DNA from: Anastrepha obliqua
Taxonomy: Eukaryota > Arthropoda > Insecta > Diptera > Tephritidae
NCBI RefSeq assembly: GCF_027943255.1
Contig: NC_072894.1
Coordinates: 128,517,601-128,581,600 of the forward strand
Direction: 5' to 3'
DNA: 64,000 nucleotides
Below the pieces are notes generated by a model, which was given only the letters and a program-made list of their open reading frames with translations, did no database searches and had not been told where the DNA came from. Of this stretch, positions 23,099-33,000 are shown piece by piece; within the stretch, counting starts at the first letter, position 1, and each line of letters starts with the position of its first letter. The translations under genes and the position numbers were made by a program.

Positions 23099-24390
23099 CG
23101 AGGGGTGCCTTTTATATTTCGGGACTAGAGAACAAAAACAAATTTTAATCATCGAAAATCACTTTATTCTTTTTCAAAATATTCTCCATGAAGATCTATA
23201 CACTTTTGCATGCGTTTGAACCAATTGTCGAAGCACTTTTGCCACTCTGAATGATGTACCTCCAAAACTTGCATTCTGAATGCCGCACCCGCTTCTTCAG
23301 GCGTCGAAAAACGTTGACCTCTCAGTTTGTTTTTTACGTACGGGAATAAAAAGAAGTCATTCGGTGCCAAGTCAAGACTATACGGCGGATGACCCATTGA
23401 TTCGATGTTTTGGGTGCTCAAAAATGCAGTTGTTTGAGCCGATGTGTGAGAGCTCGCATTGTCCTGGTCAAGAGTGATCCGTCTTTGGCGATTGGTTTTC
23501 CTAATTTCTTGGAAGACAACTGGCAAACAAATGGTTGTGTAGCACTCAGAATTTACTCTTCTGCGTTGTTCTAGTGGTACGGTCGCGACATGTCCAGTTT
23601 TTCCGAAAAAACAGGCGACCATTTGCTTGGAAGTGCTTCGTGCGCGAACAACTTTTGTTGGATTTGGCTCATCTTGAAACACCCATACAGTCGACTGCTG
23701 TTTACTTTCGGGCTCATACGCGTAAATCCATAATTCATCACCTGTCACGATGTCATAGACGTGTTTCGAAGCCCCGCGATCGTATTTTTTGAGCATTTCC
23801 TTCGACCAATCGACACGAGCTTTTTTTTGAGCTATTGACAAATTGTGTGGGATCCAACGCGAACAAATTTTTTTGACAGTCAAATTTTTATGCAATATTG
23901 AATGTATGCTGGTCCCACTAATGCCTAAGATTGTCTCAATCTCACGATAGGTCACATGACGATCTTGCAATATCAGTTCGCGCACAGCATCAATGGTTTT
24001 CGGAACAACAACTGATTTTGGACGACCTTCACGAAATTCGTCTGGGAGTGAACTACGACCACGATTGAATTCACCATACCATCGATAAACACTGGTCCTT
24101 GATGGAGCTTCATCGCCAAAAAATGAATTAAGTTCATCCATGCAATGCTGCTGAGTTATTCCACGTCGAAAGTTGTAAAAAATAATCGCACGAAAATGTT
24201 CACGATTTAATTCCATTTTTGGACCGAGATGAATCTTTTAAGTTACTGTAAACAACACAAATAGCGCTGGTATTTCAAAACGTTCTGAGTACTTAAAAGC
24301 CAAAAAATGTCAAACTTTGCGATACAGCTGTCAATTGCCAGATTGCAACACTAGAGTTGCCAAATCCCGAAATATAAAAGGCACTCCTCG
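23099..24390 (-). mobile_element. Complete mariner element, copy 1
   Basis: A 1292-bp element with TA on both sides (23097-23098, 24391-24392). Inverted termini read CGAGGGGTGCCTTTTATATT on the left and the matching AATATAAAAGGCACTCCTCG on the right, with one mismatch. A single uninterrupted transposase frame lies on the minus strand. It is a near relative of the copy at 36317-37604. The open frame and closely matching termini indicate a recent insertion. Confidence 0.95.
23164..24216 (-). CDS. Mariner transposase (DD34D), open frame
   Basis: A 350-residue cut-and-paste transposase of normal mariner length. The N-terminal paired-type helix-turn-helix spans about residues 1-110 (SVYRWYGEF, then GISGTSIHSILHK). 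Then comes the WIPHNLS linker. The catalytic triad is D160 (TGDELW), D252 (QDNASSH) and D287 (LAPND), with 34 residues between the last two as the family requires. Differences from copy 2 include LDQDN for LHQDN and SLDLAP for SPDLAP. TGDEL replaces the more usual TGDE(S/T)W, which may weaken activity. The ATG at 24214-24216 is the only start upstream of the conserved N-terminus. Confidence 0.95.
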   Translation of the reverse strand: MELNREHFRAIIFYNFRRGITQQHCMDELNSFFGDEAPSRTSVYRWYGEFNRGRSSLPDEFREGRPKSVVVPKTIDAVRELILQDRHVTYREIETILGISGTSIHSILHKNLTVKKICSRWIPHNLSIAQKKARVDWSKEMLKKYDRGASKHVYDIVTGDELWIYAYEPESKQQSTVWVFQDEPNPTKVVRARSTSKQMVACFFGKTGHVATVPLEQRRRVNSECYTTICLPVVFQEIRKTNRQRRITLDQDNASSHTSAQTTAFLSTQNIESMGHPPYSLDLAPNDFFLFPYVKNKLRGQRFSTPEEAGAAFRMQVLEVHHSEWQKCFDNWFKRMQKCIDLHGEYFEKE

Positions 24391-24514
24391 TATAATAACA
24401 GAGACATGGAGTTAGGAAGCAATCAAGGCTTTCAACTCTTTCCAGGTTACATCAACAGTCTCCTCTTATAATATCGGCTTTATATGTTATGTTTGGAAAA
24501 GAAACATGAATTGT

Positions 24515-24910
24515 TTAACGCCACAACAACGCTTTCAAATTGTGGAAATTTACTTAGGAAAAAAAACAAAAATCGGTTCAAGAAGTTCATGGAGCACTGG
24601 GGCATCATCGGCCCATCTTTCGAAATGAGGAAGGAGCTAACGTTGCGGTGAATGGCGAGCGCTATAGCGTCATGCTCACTGAATTTTCAAAAAATTAATC
24701 AGCTAAACATCGACGACATTTGCTTCCTATAAAACAGTGCAAGTTGCCATACGTCGCGCTTTACAATTGATTTGTTGGACTGATCGAATGGATCATGTAA
24801 CTCGTAGCTGCGGCAGACATATGCCGGATAGCATATTGAAAAAATAAATGCCATGAAATTATCTACCAGATTATAATAAGTTGTCAAGCTCTTAAAAAAT
24901 CACCGATACT
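24515..24910 (+). pseudogene. Internally deleted DD41D-type transposase relic
   Basis: An N-terminal start, MNCLTPQQRFQIVEIYLGKK (24508-24567), resembles the helix-turn-helix opening of DD41D/DUF4817-type transposases. A later piece, FRNEEGANVAVNGERY (about 24616-24664), matches the pre-catalytic 'VTVNGERY' region, and RSCGRHMPDSI marks the end. The core is missing and frames shift, so it is dead. Terminal repeats not found. Confidence 0.5.
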
Positions 24911-26168
24911 CCGTTGCCGTCTGAACCATGACTAATTAAATGAGTGTGAATAGTGTGAAATTAGCACGCAGAATTCTGATGCCGAGTTCTTGATTACGTG
25001 ACAGCCGAAGTTACCTACTCTAATAATTTTCCCTCGGATGGTCAAACGTTGTAATCTATCATCTTTGACATTCTATGATTTCCATGGAATATAGGAATTA
25101 CTGGGAATGAAATGTGTGGTCCGGCTATTTAGGAGCCTAGGAAAGAGTAACTTCTCCTCTCTTCAAGAAGTAGAGGAAAGTCCAAGGAGGTTTTATTGGC
25201 ACAATCGACCAGGTTTATCGAATTCTAAATCAATGGAAGGTAGCTTTATCCTTAAACAATTCTTTAAGATTGGGAATTCGAACAGGGCATTGTAGGCTTA
25301 ATTGTCATCTTACTAACCTGGGAACATACTTCAATGGAACTTTCAGGTTCACTGATGCATAAACAGGCTAAACACCTGGGTAAACATATTGTATTTTACT
25401 AGAGGAGGAAGTAACACTCACTAAAATAGTACAAATACTAAAGTTTATTGCGGAAGATCGGCTCAGAGAAAAACTCTGAATTCATGCTGGAGGCACAATA
25501 GAGCTTTCAGGTTGCAGTGCTAAATCCCCTCATAATAATAATTCTTCAGCAAAGATAACTGTAGCCCTTTTTAGTGTCTAATTGTTGTAGTAGCGACAGT
25601 AATTGGATTTCGTTAGACAGCTAATTAGAGGTGTCTAGCAGATGGTTCTGCTTCAGGTATATGCAAGCCTCTTCAATGAAAATTTGGCAATTATTAAATT
25701 TTGCGCCTTAAAGGGGACATAAGTGCCCTCCACTGCGTAGAGGAGACTTCGGGTGAGTCATATAAGAGAGCTTACCTTGGTCTTTCGATCAGTGCATTTC
25801 ACCATTTTCTAGTGATGGTGCTGTGGTGGTGTCTAGTGGTGGTGCTGCGAGATTTTATAATCAGCCGTTTACTTTGCAGATTGCCAGAATTATTTTGATG
25901 CCTTTGAGCAAAGCCGGAATGCTTTATTTCTAAACGAATATCAAGCAGTTATCACTGCAAGGGTTTAAAGAAAGCTTGAAGAAAGAACTTTATTCTTATG
26001 GAAGTTGTTGAATGCTTTACATGGTTTCGAATTTCAACCGATGTTTAGGCAATCATTCTGATTATCCAAGATTAGAAACCTAGTGTGAAAGTATTGTCAT
26101 TGTTGCAATCCCTGCTGATTATTTAAAAAAAAAAAATTATAATAATTGCCGCGTGCACTTCTGTTATG
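24911..26168. other. Intergenic DNA, probably old repeat debris
   Basis: Short frames only. The motif TTGTAATCTATCATC near 25050 recurs near 45170, so part of this is likely an unrecognised dispersed repeat. Nothing else identified. Confidence 0.4.
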
Positions 26169-26432
26169 TGTTTGGCCGAGTTTTTTCTTTCATTTGTGGT
26201 GTGTGTCTTGATGTTGCTACACAAATGGAGGGACTTGCAGTTTTAAGCCGACTACGAATGGCAGATATTTTTTATAAGAAGCTTTTCATGGCAAAAATAT
26301 ACTCGGAGGTTCGCCATTGCCTGCCGAGCGTCCACCGCTATTAGAAAAAAAATGTTCTATGATTTTGCTGTTTCATACATGGATATTCGAATAATAGTCA
26401 CGCAGCAACTCATTCGGCTACGGCAGCTGTCG
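26169..26432 (-). mobile_element. tRNA-derived SINE, copy D (antisense)
   Basis: The antisense copy runs from TGTTTGGCCGAG (SINE 3' side) through TGTGTGTCTTGATGTTG, TTTTAAGCCGACTACGAATG and TTCGCCATTGCCTGCCGAG to CTCATTCGGCTACGGC (box A side). It is nearly full-length with scattered substitutions. Confidence 0.88.
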
Positions 26433-26737
26433 TGTATAGCTAACTGTGTAAAAAAAGTGACGGCAAGTCCAGTGTTACAGGAATAGTTCGCTAACGAGTG
26501 TGTGCCTAGGTTTGGCCACAGTTCATCAATCGTGCATCATTAGTCCCCCATATATCTCTTACCGATTTTGTGCTCATGCGAACCTATTCCGTTCTTACTA
26601 AATTTTTTCTGCATTGATGCTTTCGCCAGCCTTGCGCTCAGTGCCGTTCATTGGCCGCCGGCTTTCAAGTTCGAGTGCTGCGGTCGATTTCTAAACTACA
26701 CATACATACATATCCCAATTTGCATACATATGTATAT

Positions 26738-27418
26738 TAGGGTGGTCCAAAAATGCATGGGAAAAAATTTATATTAAAATTTTTATGCTGCCGCCCCCCA
26801 TAATGGTAAAGAATGAAAAATAAAAAGACCCGTATTTTTTTTTTTTTTAATCAGACCATATTTAATGGTGCCGCCGGTGCTTTGAAATATCCCATGTATT
26901 TTGCATGGGAAAAAAATACTTTTTCGTAGATTTCATGTAAAAACCTGGAAAATGAATATATTTTAACCGGATACCTCAGTTTCTCTTCATAGTTGGTCGG
27001 GGAATAACAACCAATTATGAAATAATTAATTTATTTGTATTAACTATTTTTTATAGAACCCCAAAAAGCCCCCATAAAACGAAAATCTAAGAAAAAATCG
27101 AAAAACAATATTTTATATTACTTTTATGAAAATAGTTAATACAAAAAAAATTAATTATTTCATAATTGGTTGTTATTCCCTGACCAATTATGAAGAGAAA
27201 CTGAGTTATCCGGTTAAAATATATTCATTTTCCAGGTTTTTACATGAAATCTACGAAAAAGTATTTTTTTCCCATGCAAAATACATGGGATATTTCAAAG
27301 CCCCGGCGGCACCATTAAATATGGTCTGATTAAAAAAAAAAATACGGGTCTTTTTATTTTTCATTCTTTACTATTTTGGGGGGCGGCAGCATACAAATTT
27401 TTTTTTGGACCACCCTAA
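26738..27418. mobile_element. Long-hairpin fold-back element
   Basis: Two near-identical inverted arms of about 300 bp (26740-27045 and 27118-27415) flank a ~75-bp spacer. The ends are GGGTGGTCCAAAAA and TTTTTGGACCACCC with TA on both sides. Paired blocks include GCCGCCCCCC, GACCCGTATTTTT, CCATATTTAATGGTGCCGCC and TACATGAAATCTACGAAAAA. No transposase. Arm identity looks high, so the insertion or its last gene conversion is recent. Confidence 0.92.
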
Positions 27419-28240
27419 TGTATATATGTAGTTGTGTGCATTATATTTGCATTGCAAATGGATGGTTAATGCATTTTAAAACAGTTCGAAATTTCCATAA
27501 ACAAGCACAACTGTGTACGTACAAACATTTCAAAGATGTTTGCCATTGCGTAGAAATCGCTCACAAAGAAATCAGGAAAAAAATTGAAGGCGGCCATTCG
27601 CTTTGAACCACAATTAGTTATGGTTTCAGTTTTTCTTACTTTCGCACTGCGTTTGGTTGCAGCCATTTTAGTTGGTCGCTCACAACCGGAGCATTAACGC
27701 CGAGGCAACAGGTAGCATTGAACAAACGAAATAACAAATCAAAACTCATGCGCATTGCGCCATGCTCTGTGATAGTCCAAATCGTGCGCATGAATGTACT
27801 CATACGTAGAAATTCAAACACATACACAAGCGTACATCCCTAGATATACAATGGCCACAGAGATAAATATTGGCTCAACATTTATGTCGAACAGGCAGAT
27901 GAACAGAGAGCAAGCGACAACTGAATGAGAAATAGTAGCCGGAAGATGGACAATGAGGAAAAACGCGTGTGATAAGTGTTTTTTATGCTTCTGCTTCATG
28001 CTTAAATTGCTTCTAAGACAGATGGTAACCCTCCATTCCAAAAATGTAACCCTTTACAGATATAAAATGTTTGGGTATATTTCGTGACAGGTACTTGTTA
28101 TTCATCAATATCTTCGCCTCCTGCTTCGATTCACCATTTCACTCACCAACACCCATTTCCCTTTGGACTCAATCCATCGAAAAAGCGTGTTTTCTGGGCT
28201 TACTGATGAGTTCGACTAAGACGACCGGTAACTACATCGC
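27419..28240. other. Intergenic DNA, nothing recognised
   Basis: Short open frames on both strands overlap without domains. No repeat structure seen. Confidence 0.45.
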
Positions 28241-28520
28241 TCTTATAAGCTTTAGCAAGCCCTCCGAACGAATTGACAGTTCAAAGGTGGGTGAAACATT
28301 TTCAAGAAACTGGTTCTGTCGGGGACAGAAAAAAGACTGTTGACCAAAAACTGGACGTTCTGTTGAAAACATTGCTGTTGTAGCACAAAGTGTTGCTGAA
28401 CAACCTTCAACATCGATATCACGAGGTCCTCAACAATTAGACATTCATGAATCGACTGTCAGGCGGATTTTACCTGCAGACGTGCACATGGTGGATATTC
28501 AATTGATTTAACTTTTCGAG
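28241..28520 (+). pseudogene. N-terminal DD41D-type transposase relic
   Basis: Pieces EPTVQRWVKHFQETGSVGDR (about 28264-28325) and QLDIHESTVRRIL (about 28427-28466) correspond to the double helix-turn-helix N-terminus of rosa-like transposases. A frameshift lies between them and the remainder is absent. It abuts a LINE relic that starts near 28540. Confidence 0.55.
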
Positions 28521-28539
28521 AAATAGTGAAACCTGAACG

Positions 28540-30365
28540 AATATAAAACTGAAGCGGAACTAGGAGAATCGGTGCTCAGGAGTTTGGTAGAGGTACACCG
28601 CAAGGTGGAGTCCTCTCACCGTTTTTATGGAACGCAGTTGTAAATAAACTTCTGTTAATACTGGAATCGGTGGGCTGTAAGGTGATAGCTTACGCCGACG
28701 ATGTTGTTATTGCTGTCTCTGGTAAATTTGTATCTACATTAAGAGACCTAATACAAAATGCTCTAAATATACTTTCTAGGTGGGCAGGAAAGTGTGGTCT
28801 AGGAGTCAACCCAGACAAAACACAACTCATATTGTTCACTAGGAAACACAGAATCCCTCAGCTAAGTCCAATTACGCTCAAAGGGGAAGTTCTTGTGATT
28901 TCGGAAGAAACCAAGTAATTGGGTCTAAACATAGATAGGAAACTGACTTGGAAGTCAAACACCTTAGAAAGGGTCAGGAAAGCGAACCTAGCTTTTTATG
29001 CCTGTAAGAGAGCTTTAGGGAAGACCTGGGGAATTAAACCTAAGGTTGCTCATTGGCTCTACACTGCTGTCGTCAGACCCATTCTTCTATATGGAAATGT
29101 TGTCTGGTGGTGTGCTACGCAGAAAAAAACCTATTCTAATTTATTGAATAAGGTGCAGAGATCAGCGGAACTAGCAATATGCGGCGCCATGAAAACCACG
29201 CCATCCATGGCTTTGGACATCATGCTACAGCTGCCACCCCTAGATCTTTTCTGCAAATACTCAGCGGCCTGCGCGGCTTTAAGGCTCAAAGCGAGCTCAC
29301 AATGGAGAACTGTCACACATGGACATTCAACCATTTTAGACTCCTACACGGATATACCCAGTGACTGTGATTATCACCCTCCCATTCTTTGCTTCGAAAG
29401 GAATTTCCTAATGAAAATCCCTTCTAGACTGGAATGGCTTGAAGAAGATCCAACACCCAACCCACCCGTTAAGATCTACGCGGACGGATCCAAAATGGAC
29501 ACCGTTGTAGGATCAGGGTTATTTTGCGAAGAGCTTTCTATTAGTGAATCCTTTAAATTACCGGATCACTGTAGTGTTTTTCAAGCGGAAATAAACGCTA
29601 TTCATGAAGCCTTAAAATGTTTAAAGATAAACAGAATATCTTCAATGGATATCTGCATTCTATCAGACAGCCAAGCTGCCCTACGAGCCCTGGATGCATT
29701 CCAAACAACATCAAGGAGTGTCTTACGTTGTCGCCAATCTCTAAATGAGATGGTCAAACAATATCGTATAATATTATGCTGGGTCCCAGGCCACAGAGAT
29801 ATACCAGGCCAACTTGCAAGGGAAGGTACCTGTATGCCAGACATAAGTATAAGCTTCTCATTAAGGACGCACTAATCAATTCTGCAAATCAGAGATGGAT
29901 TAGCGCTAACACCTGCGAAATTGCTAGGCAAACATGGCCAAGGCTAAATTTACGTCTGTCCAAGAGTATTATAAAACTGAGTAGACTTCAAATCAGGACC
30001 TTAGTAGGGGCCCTCACAGGACATTGTCTCATAGGAAATCATGCAAGGAGATTAGGCGTATACACGCATGATTTCTGTCGTAGCTGCAGAAATGAGGAGG
30101 AATTGGAAACAATTCAACACCTTTTTTGCGCATGCCCTACTCTAGCCAGAAGCAGAAACCGATTTTTAAAATCCTACTTCTTAACGAATATAGAAAATCT
30201 ATACACTTTAGGTATCAACAACCTTTTACGCTTTGTCAAAAGCTCAGGATGGTTCAATATGGAAAGGGAAATGTAGCCCAGCCCCCGCGGCTCACAACGG
30301 ACCCATTCCGTGATCTAAGTGGCATCGTTGTCTCTATGTGCGATGCGGCTGCCAAACCTAGCTAA
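28540..30365 (+). mobile_element. LOA/I-type LINE fragment with RT and RNase H
   Basis: The fragment begins mid reverse transcriptase and runs to its 3' UTR. Pieces in order are GRGTPQGGVLSPFLWNAVVN, AYADDVVI (catalytic box, about 28688-28711), the C-terminal thumb, and an RNase H domain with IYADGSKMD, FQAEINAIHEAL, LSDSQAALRAL and WVPGHRDIPG. The zinc-knuckle tail CRSCRNEEELETIQHLFCAC follows, ending at 30276. One TAA interrupts at 28916-28918. A deletion plus frameshift near 29815-29850 removes the end of RNase H. RNase H in the ORF points to the LOA or I group rather than jockey (family knowledge). Confidence 0.85.
28541..30276 (+). pseudogene. LINE ORF2: reverse transcriptase-RNase H-zinc knuckle
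   Basis: The coding body consists of an open frame to the stop at 28918, an open frame 28919-29875 (318 aa), and a third frame about 29830-30276. One nonsense codon and one deletion/frameshift are the only breaks, so this is a fairly young 5'-truncated copy. The RNase H acid residues D (YADGS), E (FQAE) and D (LSDSQ) are intact. The endonuclease domain is missing. Confidence 0.85.
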
Positions 30366-31571
30366 TATAAAACTTACATCTTTTATTTTAAATCGGCAAC
30401 AAGGCGCGCCTTTTGAAAGACCTTTTAAATCGAGTACAAAATTTGATCATGGCGCCATGTACTCTTTTCACAATCGATTAGTGTGTAATAGTAATAAGAA
30501 ACAATTTAAAGAATGCAAACATTTTTGTCCAGAATAAGAAACGATTTGTGTCTTGTAAATGAAATCAAGTTCGTGAGCTAAGTCTTTCGTTTGCACCTAC
30601 ATATGGAAGTACGCAATGAAAGTTGGCGAGATGATTTCAATTTATTCAATCAAATTAATAAATACTGCATCAGTGTGCAGCTACTGTTATGCGTACCTGC
30701 TGTGCTTTGGATTCTCTCATCGGTGCACACGCACGTCGATTACAGCTCCACCAATCTTTGGCCGTTGGCTATTCCATACATTTTTCTCTAAAAGTACAGG
30801 AATTTATCACTTCTATTTTTTGCAATACCTGCACATTTTGTGCGTCGTTTAGTATTTACAACCTCAGCCTAATTAAGACACAGCCATTAGACATGGCCCA
30901 GCGTATTTACAAACATTAAAACACTACTCTTGCCTGCTCCGAAGGATCTTTGGCCTTTGGCTGGGAAGTGAGTGCGCACAAGAGGCAAGGGTTAAAACGG
31001 GCTGCGATGACAATGAGGACCAACGCAAAAACACACTTACACTGAAGTAACCAAAAGATGTTTTACATTGAGGCGTTGGTGATTTACGAGCCTTCAAAGT
31101 TTTTCAATAGAAATGCAAGTACAATAAAACAAAATTTAGGTAGCAGGACACGCATCCTTTATAACTGTGCGGCTTAATTGCCGTGAATGTGAGTGGTTGT
31201 GTTTGTAGTGATTTTGCATGTGACCTTGTATGCGCATGCGTTGTAAATGAAGGTATCTCATTTCTCTGTTGGGCAAAACGCATTGCACATTTTCCTTAAT
31301 CTACTGGGTAAACATTTGCATATTTGTTTGCGTAACAGACACAGATTACAAGAAAAAAAATAGGACAATTTATGTGTGTATGAATGTATGCAATTACACG
31401 TTGCATTGTTGGAAATACGCACGATATTTAAGGGTTCTGGGAATTCGATGAGGTTTTAGTAATGTTTCTTAAACAGAGGCAGTTCAAAGGCTTGCGACTA
31501 TTTGGAAAGTGATCACCGTGAAAAAACGTGATGGGTTCATTACAGTATTTCTATCATTTAATTTATATTCG
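30366..31571. other. Intergenic DNA, nothing recognised
   Basis: The first part (to about 30420) may still be LINE 3' sequence. The rest has overlapping short frames without domains. Confidence 0.45.
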
Positions 31572-31642
31572 AAAGGCGTGGGAGAGGATCGACCACAGTT
31601 GTGGAAGCGCAAGACTGTAGTGCTAATGATGATGATGATGAA
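31572..31642 (+). mobile_element. RTE-like LINE 3' tip with GAT tail
   Basis: The piece KAWERIDHSCGSARL resembles the extreme C-terminus of RTE-type ORFs and is followed by TAATGATGATGATGATGAAG. The layout equals the relic end at 9849-9861. Only about 70 bp remain. Confidence 0.5.
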
Positions 31643-33000
31643 GGAAGACTAGTGCTTTTATTCAAAGCATTTACAGCCAACTTAATATAGATTTCACACT
31701 AAAATAAGAATTCTACTTGTGCTATTTGATTTTACAAGGACTCGAGAATTTCCAGTTTCTAAATGTCTTCTAAGGAGCCTAGCTTAGTAAATTTTAAACT
31801 AAGAAAATCTTAAGTAAAGTTTAAAAATCAAACGATCAGTTGCCCTGTAACAATTGTAAGTAGCACCTGAAAAAATTCAATTGCTTAAACAAATTTCTTC
31901 CCAAAATTTAAATTCTGTTGTTAAAGTGTTGAAGGGAGTGTGAAATCTAGTCCTTAGGCTTTTTGGCACTACATTAAATCTAAGAAATCCTGTAGTAGTG
32001 CTCCACCTGCTATTTGTTTTGGTAGTAAATCTTCTAACATGCCAATAGAAGCAGTCAAACTTTTCGCAACATTTTTCCAATCTAATTTTGTTCAGACTGA
32101 TAGCGATTCAGATCCTTATCGCTTCTTAGATCGGCCATTAAATCAATCTTCAACTCTGAATTTTGGGCACCTAAGTCTTTCAGATGATGCTGTCGACCAT
32201 GGAATATTAAGATCAAAATCCTCTTCCCCGACTGATATCGATGGGCTTTTTGCAGTTTTTCTAAAAAACTGCATGGAAGTTATTCTAAAAGTAATCTTAA
32301 AGAGGAAAAGTAATCCCTTCTGGAATTTTCATCGATGACTGGAAACTGACCCAATTTTAAAAAGCGGCAATAAGAATAAAGTAAGTAGTTATCCCCCGAT
32401 TTCCAAGCTCTCGACAATCTCTAAACTTTTTGAAACCATTACCAAAGCAAAGATTTCCTTTGCCATTAAAAGCCTAATTTCGTGCCAATGGCTTGGATTT
32501 GTTACTTGTGTCTAGTCTCGCCGTTTTTAGTGAGTATTGCATTATAGCCCTCCGTGCGGGGCAGTAAATCTACTGCATTTACACGGATATTTCCAAAGCT
32601 TTTGACAGAGTCGCTCACAACTTTTTATTGTAAAAATTCTCTGGAGCATTCCATGGAAAATGGTAAATTTCGACCGCCGAACAAACTGTATTTCCGGATA
32701 ATTATATTAGTGTTAATGTATTTAAAATATATCAATCTTCATTATAAACATCGACCTTTTAATTGACTTCAGTTTGAAATATGTTTTTTTATAACAAAAA
32801 CAACTCATAGAAATTTTATTTTCTTCTATCGAAATTTGGTCAAGTTTAAGCGCTTCGTTCTCATTATGTGTGACATATAGCGTGAAACTGATAATTGGTG
32901 TTAAAAGAACAAACTTTTACGTTTTGAAACGTAATATTAAAAAAAAGTTTATTTATGAACAACGCAGATATGCTCTTTTAAAAAAATGGTTCGATGATGT

